NCBI GenBank assembly: GCA_023435645.1
Contig: JAEYRK010000105.1
Coordinates: forward strand, 1 to 43,928
Direction of reading: 5' to 3'
Source of the DNA: Bacillota bacterium
GTDB lineage: Bacteria; Bacillota; Clostridia; Lachnospirales; Lachnospiraceae
DNA: 43,928 bases
The translations under genes were made by a program, and so were the position numbers. How positions within the stretch are numbered: position 1 is the stretch's first letter; each line of letters begins with the position of its first letter. Positions 32,101 to 39,104 of the stretch are shown here, piece by piece. The notes beneath the pieces are model-generated. The model was not told the DNA's origin. It saw nothing but the letters and a program-made list of their open reading frames with translations, and made no database searches.

Positions 32101-32139
32101 CACCATGATGTAAGCTTCAGGGCATATCATGGTGTTTTT
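32101..32139 (+). terminator. Rightward terminator with no upstream gene
   Basis: CACCATGAT (32101-32109) and ATCATGGTG (32126-32134) form a perfect 9-bp stem followed by TTTTTC. The nearest rightward gene ends at 29221, so it must end a short unannotated transcript or act on the opposite gene's antisense RNA. Confidence 0.6.
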
Positions 32140-32210
32140 CTTTCCGGAGCGTGGGAGTATTCGATGTGTGTTGCTACTATCGGTGTATCAATGTAGTTTA
32201 GATAAATGAA

Positions 32211-32239
32211 TTGACAGCCTTTGGTATAGACCTTACAAT
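32211..32239 (+). promoter_or_regulatory. Promoter of metF
   Basis: TTGACA (32211-32216), 17 nt, TACAAT (32234-32239), 32 nt before the ATG. Confidence 0.7.
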
Positions 32240-32271
32240 AAGTAAAACCATGAAAGGGAGGGGAAATTCAG

Positions 32272-33138
32272 ATGCGCATATCATCCTTATTTGAGCAGAA
32301 CAGGACCGTGCTGTCCTTCGAGGTATTCCCGCCAAAGAAGACCAGCCCGATTGAGACCATCTATCAAACCCTGGAGGAGCTTAAGGACTTACGACCTGAT
32401 TTTATCAGTGTCACCTACGGTGCAGGGGGGAATGAGGGGGATACAGCCACCAGCGATATTGCTTCCGTAATAAAGCATCATTATAGAATTGAACCTCTGG
32501 CACACTTAACCTGTGTAAACGATACAAGGCAGGGAATCTCACAGGTACTTGACCGCCTGGAGCACCACGGTATAGAGAATATTTTAGCACTACGGGGGGA
32601 TATTAATCCGAAGCTTACTCCCAAAAATGAATTTCAATATGCCAGTGAATTGGTGGAATTCCTTCGGGAACGGGGAGGCTTTCATCTCTCGGGTGCCTGC
32701 TACCCGGAGGGGCATATCAATGCTTCCTGTTTGGAGGAGGACATCCTGAATCTGAAGAAGAAGGTGGAGGCAGGAGTGGAGCATCTGATATCACAGCTAT
32801 TCTTTGACAATTCCTATTTTTATTCCTTCCTGGACCGAGTTAGGGCAGCAGGGATTGGGATTCCCATCGAAGCAGGGATTATGCCGGTAACGAACAAAGC
32901 CCAGATCGAGCGGATGGTTACACTGTGCGGAGCAAGCCTTCCTCAGAAATTTGCGAAGATGATGCAGCGCTTTGAGCATTCCCCGGAAGCCTTAAGGGAT
33001 GCCGGAATCGCTTATGCAGTCGATCAAATCGTGGATCTGATCAGCCATGGGGTGGAGGGTATCCACCTATATACGATGAATAATCCCTACATCGCCAGAA
33101 AAATCAGTGAAAGCATTTCGGGGCTGATACAAAGATAA
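32272..33138 (+). CDS. metF: 5,10-methylenetetrahydrofolate reductase
   Basis: Reduces methylene-THF to methyl-THF with FAD and reduced cofactor or ferredoxin, supplying methyl groups for methionine synthesis and, in acetogens, the methyl branch of CO2 fixation. At 288 residues it is full length. Family motifs are LSFEVFPPKK (with catalytic Glu), FISVTYGAGG, HLTCVND, ILALRGDIN (flavin and folate site), GACYPEGH, QLFFDN and GIMPVTN. AAGGGAGGGG is upstream of the ATG at 32272. No metH, metV or Wood-Ljungdahl gene is adjacent, so here it probably serves methionine synthesis. It stands alone with its own promoter. No SAM-responsive leader is visible. Confidence 0.95.
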   Translation: MRISSLFEQNRTVLSFEVFPPKKTSPIETIYQTLEELKDLRPDFISVTYGAGGNEGDTATSDIASVIKHHYRIEPLAHLTCVNDTRQGISQVLDRLEHHGIENILALRGDINPKLTPKNEFQYASELVEFLRERGGFHLSGACYPEGHINASCLEEDILNLKKKVEAGVEHLISQLFFDNSYFYSFLDRVRAAGIGIPIEAGIMPVTNKAQIERMVTLCGASLPQKFAKMMQRFEHSPEALRDAGIAYAVDQIVDLISHGVEGIHLYTMNNPYIARKISESISGLIQR

Positions 33139-33206
33139 GTCAACGAAATGTATTACCAGATATTGAGGGAAACAGCGCCATATTTTGCGTTTGTTTTACA
33201 AAAAGA

Positions 33207-33235
33207 TTGCTTTCTCTTACGGGATACCCTAAAAT
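33207..33235 (+). promoter_or_regulatory. Promoter candidate for the GNAT-like gene
   Basis: TTGCTT (33207-33212), 17 nt, TAAAAT (33230-33235), 75 nt before the ATG. Confidence 0.5.
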
Positions 33236-33309
33236 ATAGATATAGTTTAATAAATTACAATTCTGACCAATCGAAGGAGCATTGATCAGGAAAGCATAAG
33301 GGGTGTACC

Positions 33310-34431
33310 ATGGTTGAAATCAGAGAAGTAACTACAAAGAAGGAACAAAGGCTATTTGCTACTTTTCATGAAAAAATGTACCGGAATGTGTCTCAGGCAA
33401 TCCCTGATATGATTTCGGATGAGTTAAATAATTTTAATCCAAAGAAAAACCCGGCTTATGAATATTGTAGTTCAAAGCAATTTCTTGCCTATCGGGACGG
33501 AATCTGTGTCGGACGAATTGCAGGAATTATCAGCCATGCGGCCAATCAGAAATGGAATACAAGTAGAATCCGTTTCTCCAGAGTCGACTTCATTGATGAC
33601 AAGGAGGTGTCAGCAGCTCTTTTTCAGGCAGTGGAGGATTGGGGCCGTGCGGAGGGGCTGACAGAAATACACGGTCCGATTGGCTTCTGCGATATGGATC
33701 AGGAGGGAATGCTGATCGAAGGCTTTGATCAGGAGGGAATGTTTATCACAATTTATAATCATCCATATTATGCAGAGCATTTAGCAGAGCTGGGTTATGG
33801 CAAGGATGTGGATTGGCTGGAGTACAAGGTGAAGCTGCCGGAGCAACCGAATAAAAAGCTGAATGCCCTGTCCGAGGCAGTGTTGAAGAAATTCCGTATC
33901 AGCTTGTTTGAGCCAAAAAGCCGGGAAGAAATCAAACCCTATATACCAAAGGTATTAAATTTGCTAAATGAAACCTATAAGGATCTCTATGGTACAGTCG
34001 AGCTGTCGGATGCTCAGATTGAAAAATATTACAAACAGTTTATACTGCTGGTCAATCCGGCGTATGTTAAGCTTCTGTTGGATGAGAATAAGGAGTTGGT
34101 TGGCTTTGGACTGGCGATGCCTTCCATGAACAGGGCAGCCAAGAGGAGCAGAGGAAGGCTGCTACCCTTGGGATGGTACCGCATGCTCCGGGCACCTTAT
34201 GCGAAGTCAGAGGTTCTGGATCTCTATCTGGTCGGTGTAGTACCAAGGATGCAGAATAAGGGCATGACAGCAGTCTTACTTCAATCTATGACGGAAACTG
34301 CAAGAGAAAAAGGAATCAAATATGCTGAGACTGGACCGGAGCTGGAGCTTAATTCCCAGGTTCAGTCACTTTGGAAGCACTACGAGACGGAGCAGCACAA
34401 GCGCAGGCGCTGCTGGATCAAGCAGCTATAA
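33310..34431 (+). CDS. GNAT-superfamily N-acetyltransferase-like protein
   Basis: A 373-residue cytoplasmic protein with an acyltransferase-like fold. The first half contains FLAYRDGICVGRIAGIIS and an acceptor-like region, TEIHGPIGFCDMDQEGMLIEGFD. The second half has VELSDAQIEKYYKQF, ELVGFGLAMPSMNRA and a GNAT acetyl-CoA loop-like segment, LYLVGVVPRMQNKGMTAVLLQSM. Two GNAT-like halves in tandem fit the length. Reaction and substrate are unknown. The ATG at 33310 is preceded by AAGGGGTG. It ends in a Lys/Arg cluster (KHYETEQHKRRRCWIK) and a terminator. It is not in an obvious operon with metF. Confidence 0.7.
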   Translation: MVEIREVTTKKEQRLFATFHEKMYRNVSQAIPDMISDELNNFNPKKNPAYEYCSSKQFLAYRDGICVGRIAGIISHAANQKWNTSRIRFSRVDFIDDKEVSAALFQAVEDWGRAEGLTEIHGPIGFCDMDQEGMLIEGFDQEGMFITIYNHPYYAEHLAELGYGKDVDWLEYKVKLPEQPNKKLNALSEAVLKKFRISLFEPKSREEIKPYIPKVLNLLNETYKDLYGTVELSDAQIEKYYKQFILLVNPAYVKLLLDENKELVGFGLAMPSMNRAAKRSRGRLLPLGWYRMLRAPYAKSEVLDLYLVGVVPRMQNKGMTAVLLQSMTETAREKGIKYAETGPELELNSQVQSLWKHYETEQHKRRRCWIKQL

Positions 34432-34460
34432 TTTCAAATATTCCTCGCAGGTAGGTTCAG

Positions 34461-34502
34461 GCGGTTAAGTCAAAACAGAGAGTTCTGACTTAATCGCTTT
34501 TC
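34461..34502 (+). terminator. Terminator after the GNAT-like gene
   Basis: GCGGTTAAGTCA (34461-34472) pairs with TGACTTAATCGC (34486-34497) with one G-U pair, followed by TTTTC. Confidence 0.8.
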
Positions 34503-34535
34503 TATACATCCTCAATTGGAAATATTAGACAAAAA

Positions 34536-34564
34536 CAGGAAGGTGATGTATAATACATCATAAA
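34536..34564 (+). promoter_or_regulatory. Promoter of the CoA-binding protein gene
   Basis: TAGACA (34536-34541), 17 nt, TATAAT (34559-34564), 23 nt before the ATG. Confidence 0.6.
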
Positions 34565-34587
34565 GAAATCTAATTGGAGGGAAGGGA

Positions 34588-35013
34588 ATGAATAGATTAA
34601 CCGGGGAATTTCTTAAGGAGCAAGAGATACTCTTTGTAGGCTATTCATCCAGAAATAAGGCCTATAGTAACTTGGTTTATCAGGCCTTCATGAACCATGG
34701 TTTTCAGGTGTATCCGTACAATACGAAGGAGAATGCATTCTATGACATTAAGGTATACCGTAAGCTGGAGGAGCTGCCGCATATGCCGAAGAGTGCCTTT
34801 ATCTTGTTGAATAAGGAGAATACAGCGAACGCAGTCCGCATGCTTTCCGAACGGGGAGTGAAGAGAATTCTATTTTACAGTGGCAGGATTGTAGATGAGG
34901 CTACGGAGAAATTATGTGAGAAGTATGAAATTGAGATGGCAACAGGGTGTCCGATGATGCTTTATGGGAAGGGTCTTCATAAATTTCATGGCCTTCTTGC
35001 CGGTGTAAGATAA
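34588..35013 (+). CDS. CoA-binding domain protein (YccU-like)
   Basis: A single Rossmann-fold protein of 141 residues in the CoA_binding family (small stand-alone form). The first strand and loop read ILFVGYSSRNKAYSNLVYQAFMNHGFQVYPYN, followed by FYDIKVYRKLEELPHMPKSAFILLN and GCPMMLYGKGLHKFHG. Such proteins bind CoA or NAD-type ligands; their role is unknown. The glycine-rich loop has Ser-Ser where many have Ser-x-x-x, which still fits. The ATG at 34588 has GGAGGGAAGGGA upstream. Single-gene transcript between its own promoter and terminator. Confidence 0.8.
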   Translation: MNRLTGEFLKEQEILFVGYSSRNKAYSNLVYQAFMNHGFQVYPYNTKENAFYDIKVYRKLEELPHMPKSAFILLNKENTANAVRMLSERGVKRILFYSGRIVDEATEKLCEKYEIEMATGCPMMLYGKGLHKFHGLLAGVR

Positions 35014-35023
35014 ATTGAATGAG

Positions 35024-35055
35024 GCGCCCGTGGACAATCAACACAGGCGCTTTTT
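35024..35055 (+). terminator. Terminator after the CoA-binding protein gene
   Basis: GCGCC-C-GTG pairs with CAC-A-GGCGC (one mismatch), followed by TTTTT at 35051-35055. Confidence 0.8.
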
Positions 35056-35248
35056 ATATCTGGTAAAAATCTCGCTTGAGGGCTGATATGGTATAAAGGC
35101 ATAGAGAATAGCCAACAGACGGACAACGAAATGAAAGATGAGTAAACAGCCTATTGTATGTCGGTGAGTTGCGAGCGGTGAAACGGAAGCAAATCTGAAT
35201 GAATTTCCCTTGGAAAGAAAAATCAAGAGACAGACTCACATAAATTGG

Positions 35249-35300
35249 TTGACATACACAGACTATTGTAATAGTATATTGGTATACTATTACAATAGTC
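35249..35300 (+). promoter_or_regulatory. Promoter covered by a perfect 40-nt palindrome (BlaI-type operator)
   Basis: TTGACA (35249-35254), 17 nt, TAGTAT (35272-35277). An inverted repeat with perfect 18-nt arms and a 4-nt centre spans 35261-35300 and covers the -10 and start point. Each arm contains its own dyad: ACTATTGTAATAGT at 35262-35275 and ACTATTACAATAGT at 35286-35299, centres 24 nt apart. BlaI/MecI/CopY repressors bind dyads of this size near their own promoter, and the BlaI-type gene starts 15 nt downstream. Confidence 0.8.
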
Positions 35301-35314
35301 TACGAGGTGAACCC

Positions 35315-35680
35315 ATGGAGAATATAAAACTATTTGACAGTGAGCTTAAGGTGATGGAAGTGATTTGGGAGAAGGAACCAATCTCGGCGAAGGAAATCAG
35401 TCTTCTGCTGGGGGAACGAATCGGTTGGAATAAGAATACTACCTATACGATTATAAAGAAGCTGGTGGAGAAGCAGCTGGTCATCAGAAAGGAGCCAAGC
35501 TTCCTTTGTATTGCCAGAGTTAAGAAGGAGGAGGTCCAGCGGGCCGAAACCAATCATCTGATAGAGCGGCTTTATCAGGGGTCAAAGAAGAAGTTTTTTG
35601 CAGCCTTTCTTCAGAATGAGAAGCTGTCCAAGGAGGAGCTGCAGGAGCTGAAGGATATGATTGAGAGAAGCGGTGAATAG
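35315..35680 (+). CDS. BlaI/MecI/CopY-family repressor
   Basis: A winged-helix repressor of 121 residues. It begins MENIKLFDSELKVMEVIWEKEPISAKEIS, typical of the family, with the recognition helix region NKNTTYTIIKKLVEKQLVIRKE. The C-terminal dimerisation part ends LSKEELQELKDMIERSGE. In BlaI and MecI a protease activated through the M56 partner cuts the repressor to lift repression; here a cut site cannot be defined by eye. An in-frame ATG at 35210 lies upstream of the promoter, so the true start is the ATG at 35315 with GAGGTG upstream. It is followed after 41 nt by the M56 gene, its expected partner. Confidence 0.9.
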   Translation: MENIKLFDSELKVMEVIWEKEPISAKEISLLLGERIGWNKNTTYTIIKKLVEKQLVIRKEPSFLCIARVKKEEVQRAETNHLIERLYQGSKKKFFAAFLQNEKLSKEELQELKDMIERSGE

Positions 35681-35721
35681 GGTCTGGCTATTGCGCTACC
35701 GGGAGTGGCAGGGAGGTCATC

Positions 35722-36687
35722 ATGCTACATGAGCTATTTTATTGGATTTTGAATATGAGTATCCTGGGAACCCTGTATGGATTACTGATTTACACACTCA
35801 GGCTGATAAAGGGCTTCCCCAGATTTGGCAGCTATACCCTATGGGGAGTCGTATTTCTAAGACTTGTTTGTCCCATTGGCATCTCAAGCAGATATAGCCT
35901 TTTGAGCTTATTATCCGATACCTTCTCGCGAACCTTGATAAGGACAGTAACAATTTATGAGGAAACCGGACAGGAGAGCTTACAGCTGACCCTAACAAAT
36001 ATGGTCAGGGCAGCATCGGATTATCAGCCCATTACTTATAAAAGCAATCTATTGGAGAACTTCTTCCGAGTAGCTTCGATGATCTGGATCATCGTTACAG
36101 TGGCGGGTATTTTGGCCTGTATTGCATTGTATCTGATCTCTGTCTCAGAGCTTAAGAAGGCGGTCCATTTACAAGATGAGGTCTACGCAGGGACTATGGT
36201 TGATACGCCCATTATCTATGGCTTGATTAAGCCCAAAATTGTTCTGCCCCTAAGGGGCTGTCAGGAGTGCCCGGAGCAGGTCCTTCAGTCAGAGGGAATA
36301 GAGCAGGTACTCCTTCACGAGAGGATTCATATGAGAAGAAGGGATAATCTCTGGAGAATGACAGCAATCCTGACAGCCTGTATCCATTGGTTCAATCCCT
36401 TTGTATGGTTCTTTTTGAGAAGCTTTATCAATGACAGTGAGCTGGCTTGTGATGTTAGAGCCGTGAAGACAATGAAGTCGGAGGAACGGAAGGCTTATGC
36501 CCGGGCACTACTGGCTTATGGTAGCGGAGAGAGGACATTGTTCTCCTCTGCCTTTGGTAGCGGCATTGTGAAGGTCAGGATCCGTTCCGTACTGACCTAT
36601 AGAAGGCTGACCATAGTTTCATCCATCTGCTTCGGTCTGATGGCAGTCCTGATGGCCTTTCTGCTATTGACCAATCAATCTGGTTAG
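35722..36687 (+). CDS. M56 (BlaR1/MecR1-like) membrane metalloprotease lacking a penicillin-binding sensor
   Basis: A membrane-embedded zinc protease of 321 residues. Helices lie near residues 1-25 and 32-50, near 115-140, and at the C-terminus (~297-316). The zinc motif is HERIH at 199-203, with the third ligand probably Glu240 in SELACD. PIIYGLIKPKIVLP and HWFNPFVWFFLRSFINDSELACD are BlaR1-family stretches. Classical BlaR1/MecR1 are ~590 residues with a C-terminal beta-lactam-binding domain; this protein ends four residues after the last helix and has none, so it must sense something else or respond through a partner. The BlaI-type repressor is directly upstream. Relation to the downstream lipoprotein as sensor is inference. 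Confidence 0.9.
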   Translation: MLHELFYWILNMSILGTLYGLLIYTLRLIKGFPRFGSYTLWGVVFLRLVCPIGISSRYSLLSLLSDTFSRTLIRTVTIYEETGQESLQLTLTNMVRAASDYQPITYKSNLLENFFRVASMIWIIVTVAGILACIALYLISVSELKKAVHLQDEVYAGTMVDTPIIYGLIKPKIVLPLRGCQECPEQVLQSEGIEQVLLHERIHMRRRDNLWRMTAILTACIHWFNPFVWFFLRSFINDSELACDVRAVKTMKSEERKAYARALLAYGSGERTLFSSAFGSGIVKVRIRSVLTYRRLTIVSSICFGLMAVLMAFLLLTNQSG

Positions 36688-36727
36688 GCCTATGAGGATA
36701 CGCCCTGGCTCGGAGTGCACCATTGAT

Positions 36728-36757
36728 CTAGCTTGGAATGATACCTAGCTTGGAATG
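36728..36757 (+). repeat. 13-nt direct repeat in the M56-lipoprotein spacer
   Basis: CTAGCTTGGAATG occurs at 36728-36740 and 36745-36757. Around it two longer blocks are also related: TGCACCATTGATCTAGCTTG and TGTGCCATCGATCGGGCTTG. Confidence 0.6.
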
Positions 36758-36824
36758 TGCCATCGATCGGGCTTGTGCCAGAGCATGGCTTCGGCCCCGC
36801 CCTCAATATGTTAGGAGGAAGAAT

Positions 36825-38894
36825 ATGAAATTAAAACATACAAAAAGCATATACCGCTATACCTTCATCCTATTTGCGCTATTTATCATGATAGGATTAT
36901 GTCTGACCGGCTGCAGAGTGAAAGAGAATGAACCCCCCAAGGAGCATTCCCAAGAGGACACTACTGCTCCTGCAGAGGGAAGCTCCCCATCAGAGACATT
37001 CCCGCCTTCAGAAGTCTCCCGTGATAAGGACTCCTCAACTACCCTTCAGGATTTGCTTCCTGACCTGGCAGAAGTCCATGAAGCGGTTTGGGGTAGCGGT
37101 ATCTATTACATTAGCATGTCTTATGGGGAAATTGAGGACTATCTCGTCAGGCTGGAGGAGAAGGGTTGGTATTATGCAGTGGATCCGGAACTTCAAAGCC
37201 TGTCAGAAACGTCGTTTTCGAGAAAAGGGCCAGCGGTCAGGGAGCTTCCGATTGGAGTTACCCCGCTGACATTTACGGACGGAAGGAATCTTCTGCAGCT
37301 GCTCATTACGATTGAGAGTAAGAGCAGTTCCTTGAATAACGATATTATGGTCTACTGGAGTGAAGGGATAACGGCTTCCTATGTCACCGAACGGAAGGGT
37401 GCACTTACGAAGGAAGAAGCGCTTCCGCTGATACAGGCGGAGGTCGACAGCTTAGTACAGGAGGACCAGCTCTCTATAACCAAGGAAAGGATCATCGGCC
37501 TATTTGAGTTATTTATTGAGGATGCCTATGAGAAGATGGAGATTCAGGCCTTTACTGCCATCAGTGAGACCGGAGTGGCAGGCAGCTTTCTCCTTGCTAA
37601 GGGCAAGGTCCTTCCTGTGGCTGGGTTTCTGGAGGAGACCTGTGTGGCAGATCTAGATGGGAATGGCAGATACGAGCTATTAGATCTCTACGGCTTTGGT
37701 TCCGGAATCTACCGAATCGTGCTAAGTGCCTATGAATACAGTAACCCTAGCTACTTCAGCTCCTTAACTGAGATACTTCATAGGACCTACGGGAATACCT
37801 TTATACCAAAGCATGGGTATGGTGAATTGAAGTTCCTTAAGCGCAGTGATACAGAGGTGGGACTAATTGGGGTCGATTATGAACTTGGAGTGGAGACGGA
37901 TTATGGTAACATTGTATTTGAGGACAATGCACCGGTCCCTGAGAAAATAGAGGAGTTTCCGTATGAGCAATGGAGATTTACCTTCGGCCAGAGTCAGCTT
38001 CCTGAAAATAATCAGAGGATACCGAAGGAAGTACCGGAGGTAATTCTATCTATTGACGGTAGAGGACTGGATTATCTCGTGACAGAGACGAAATGGAATG
38101 GGAAGGAGACAGGCTATGATACCACCAGTTTATTCAGAATGCTTTTAGGGGAGGGAAACTTTCTTCCAACCTATCGGATCGGAGGGGAAGCGGGTAGCGA
38201 ACAAAGGATAGAGATTAACTTTGGTGACAGCATTCCGGATTCTATTCAGGTGAAGGATGCCCTGATGGAGGAGAACGGCAGCATCCGATATGGATCGAGG
38301 CATATGGTGGATCGAGAGGTAGAAATGATAGACGACAGCAGGGTACAGTTCGGACTGGTGCAACATACAGCATATTTTTTAAGCTCCTATTTAGGAGATT
38401 ATGAGAAGGACTGGTACCGCCTCTTTCATGTGATCTGTACCTGGGGTGATCAGGAAGCGGTTTATACCTTTGTGATTAATACCGGCAGTAAGGATAGGAT
38501 TACGGAGGTGGAGCAACAGGATTTTCTATCCGTGGAGGGCCCCTATTCCCTGTTATCTTCCAGCTGGGGTATCGGCCTTTGGGTGAAGATAGGCACTCCC
38601 GGGCTTCCGGATCAATACTTCATGGAATGGCAGATCAGTGATGGGGAGATCAGATCCTTTGATCAAGAGGTTCAGAAGCCCCTAGAAATTACAGAGAAGC
38701 ATAACGGCTATCCCATGACCTCAACGGAGGACCCCAACCATGGAGCCGTCATTTGGACTCCATCCTCCTATGAGGAAGGCGATCAAGCGACCCTTAGGGT
38801 GTATCTATACCGAAACAGGGAAAACCGGAGTCCCATTGCTGTATCGGAGGTCCACATGATCGTTCAGAATCATGTCTGGAGGGAGCAACCATAA
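36825..38894 (+). CDS. Large lipoprotein of unknown function in the BlaI/M56 cluster
   Basis: A 689-residue lipoprotein. A basic start (MKLKHTKSIYRY), hydrophobic core and LCLTGC lipobox (Cys ~30) are followed by a Pro/Ser/Glu-rich linker to ~75. The rest is globular with several beta-rich stretches; VADLDGNGRYELLDLYGFGSG resembles an FG-GAP/VCBS-type Asp loop. I recognise no enzymatic motif. I chose the ATG at 36825 after TTAGGAGG; the long upstream frame (from 36738) has no ribosome site. It is 137 nt after the M56 gene and 210 nt before the serpin, with no terminator in either gap, so co-transcription is likely. It could be a sensor ligand or serpin partner; this is speculation. Confidence 0.7.
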   Translation: MKLKHTKSIYRYTFILFALFIMIGLCLTGCRVKENEPPKEHSQEDTTAPAEGSSPSETFPPSEVSRDKDSSTTLQDLLPDLAEVHEAVWGSGIYYISMSYGEIEDYLVRLEEKGWYYAVDPELQSLSETSFSRKGPAVRELPIGVTPLTFTDGRNLLQLLITIESKSSSLNNDIMVYWSEGITASYVTERKGALTKEEALPLIQAEVDSLVQEDQLSITKERIIGLFELFIEDAYEKMEIQAFTAISETGVAGSFLLAKGKVLPVAGFLEETCVADLDGNGRYELLDLYGFGSGIYRIVLSAYEYSNPSYFSSLTEILHRTYGNTFIPKHGYGELKFLKRSDTEVGLIGVDYELGVETDYGNIVFEDNAPVPEKIEEFPYEQWRFTFGQSQLPENNQRIPKEVPEVILSIDGRGLDYLVTETKWNGKETGYDTTSLFRMLLGEGNFLPTYRIGGEAGSEQRIEINFGDSIPDSIQVKDALMEENGSIRYGSRHMVDREVEMIDDSRVQFGLVQHTAYFLSSYLGDYEKDWYRLFHVICTWGDQEAVYTFVINTGSKDRITEVEQQDFLSVEGPYSLLSSSWGIGLWVKIGTPGLPDQYFMEWQISDGEIRSFDQEVQKPLEITEKHNGYPMTSTEDPNHGAVIWTPSSYEEGDQATLRVYLYRNRENRSPIAVSEVHMIVQNHVWREQP

Positions 38895-38990
38895 TCGGAC
38901 GGAGAAAGGATAATCGTGTGAAGCAACGATAAGTAACCATAATCGGACGGAGCAACCATGATCGGGACGATGCAACAATAAGCTGTCGGA
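38885..38990 (+). repeat. Degenerate tandem repeats between lipoprotein and serpin genes
   Basis: Five or six divergent copies of a ~19-nt unit of the type GCAACCATAATCGGACGGA: 38885-38903 (this one includes the lipoprotein stop), 38904-38921, 38922-38933, 38934-38950 (near identical to the first), 38951-38970, 38971-38990. There is no open frame with a ribosome site across them. Confidence 0.65.
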
Positions 38991-39104
38991 GCCAGTCATA
39001 TGGTGGAAAAGGCGACATGGATCGAATTGGAACCGAATACCGGAATATATCGTCCAATCCAATAATAGGATAACTTCAGAGATTTCTTGGGTAGGAGGGA
39101 AGCG

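Larger units (their letters stand above)
31931..32271. other. Divergent intergenic region between the ABC exporter and metF
   Basis: About 340 nt with a leftward promoter (31992-32020), a rightward terminator hairpin with no gene in front of it (32101-32139), and the metF promoter (32211-32239). I looked for a SAM riboswitch before metF and found none. Confidence 0.5.
35014..35314. other. Intergenic region before the BlaI-type gene
   Basis: About 300 nt. It contains the terminator of the CoA-binding gene at 35024-35055 and the operator/promoter at 35249-35300. The 190 nt between show no promoter, repeat or gene that I can support. Confidence 0.5.

Noticed and set aside
31931..32271. SAM riboswitch upstream of metF
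   Set aside because: The conserved SAM-I core is not present, and the metF promoter leaves only ~25 nt of leader.
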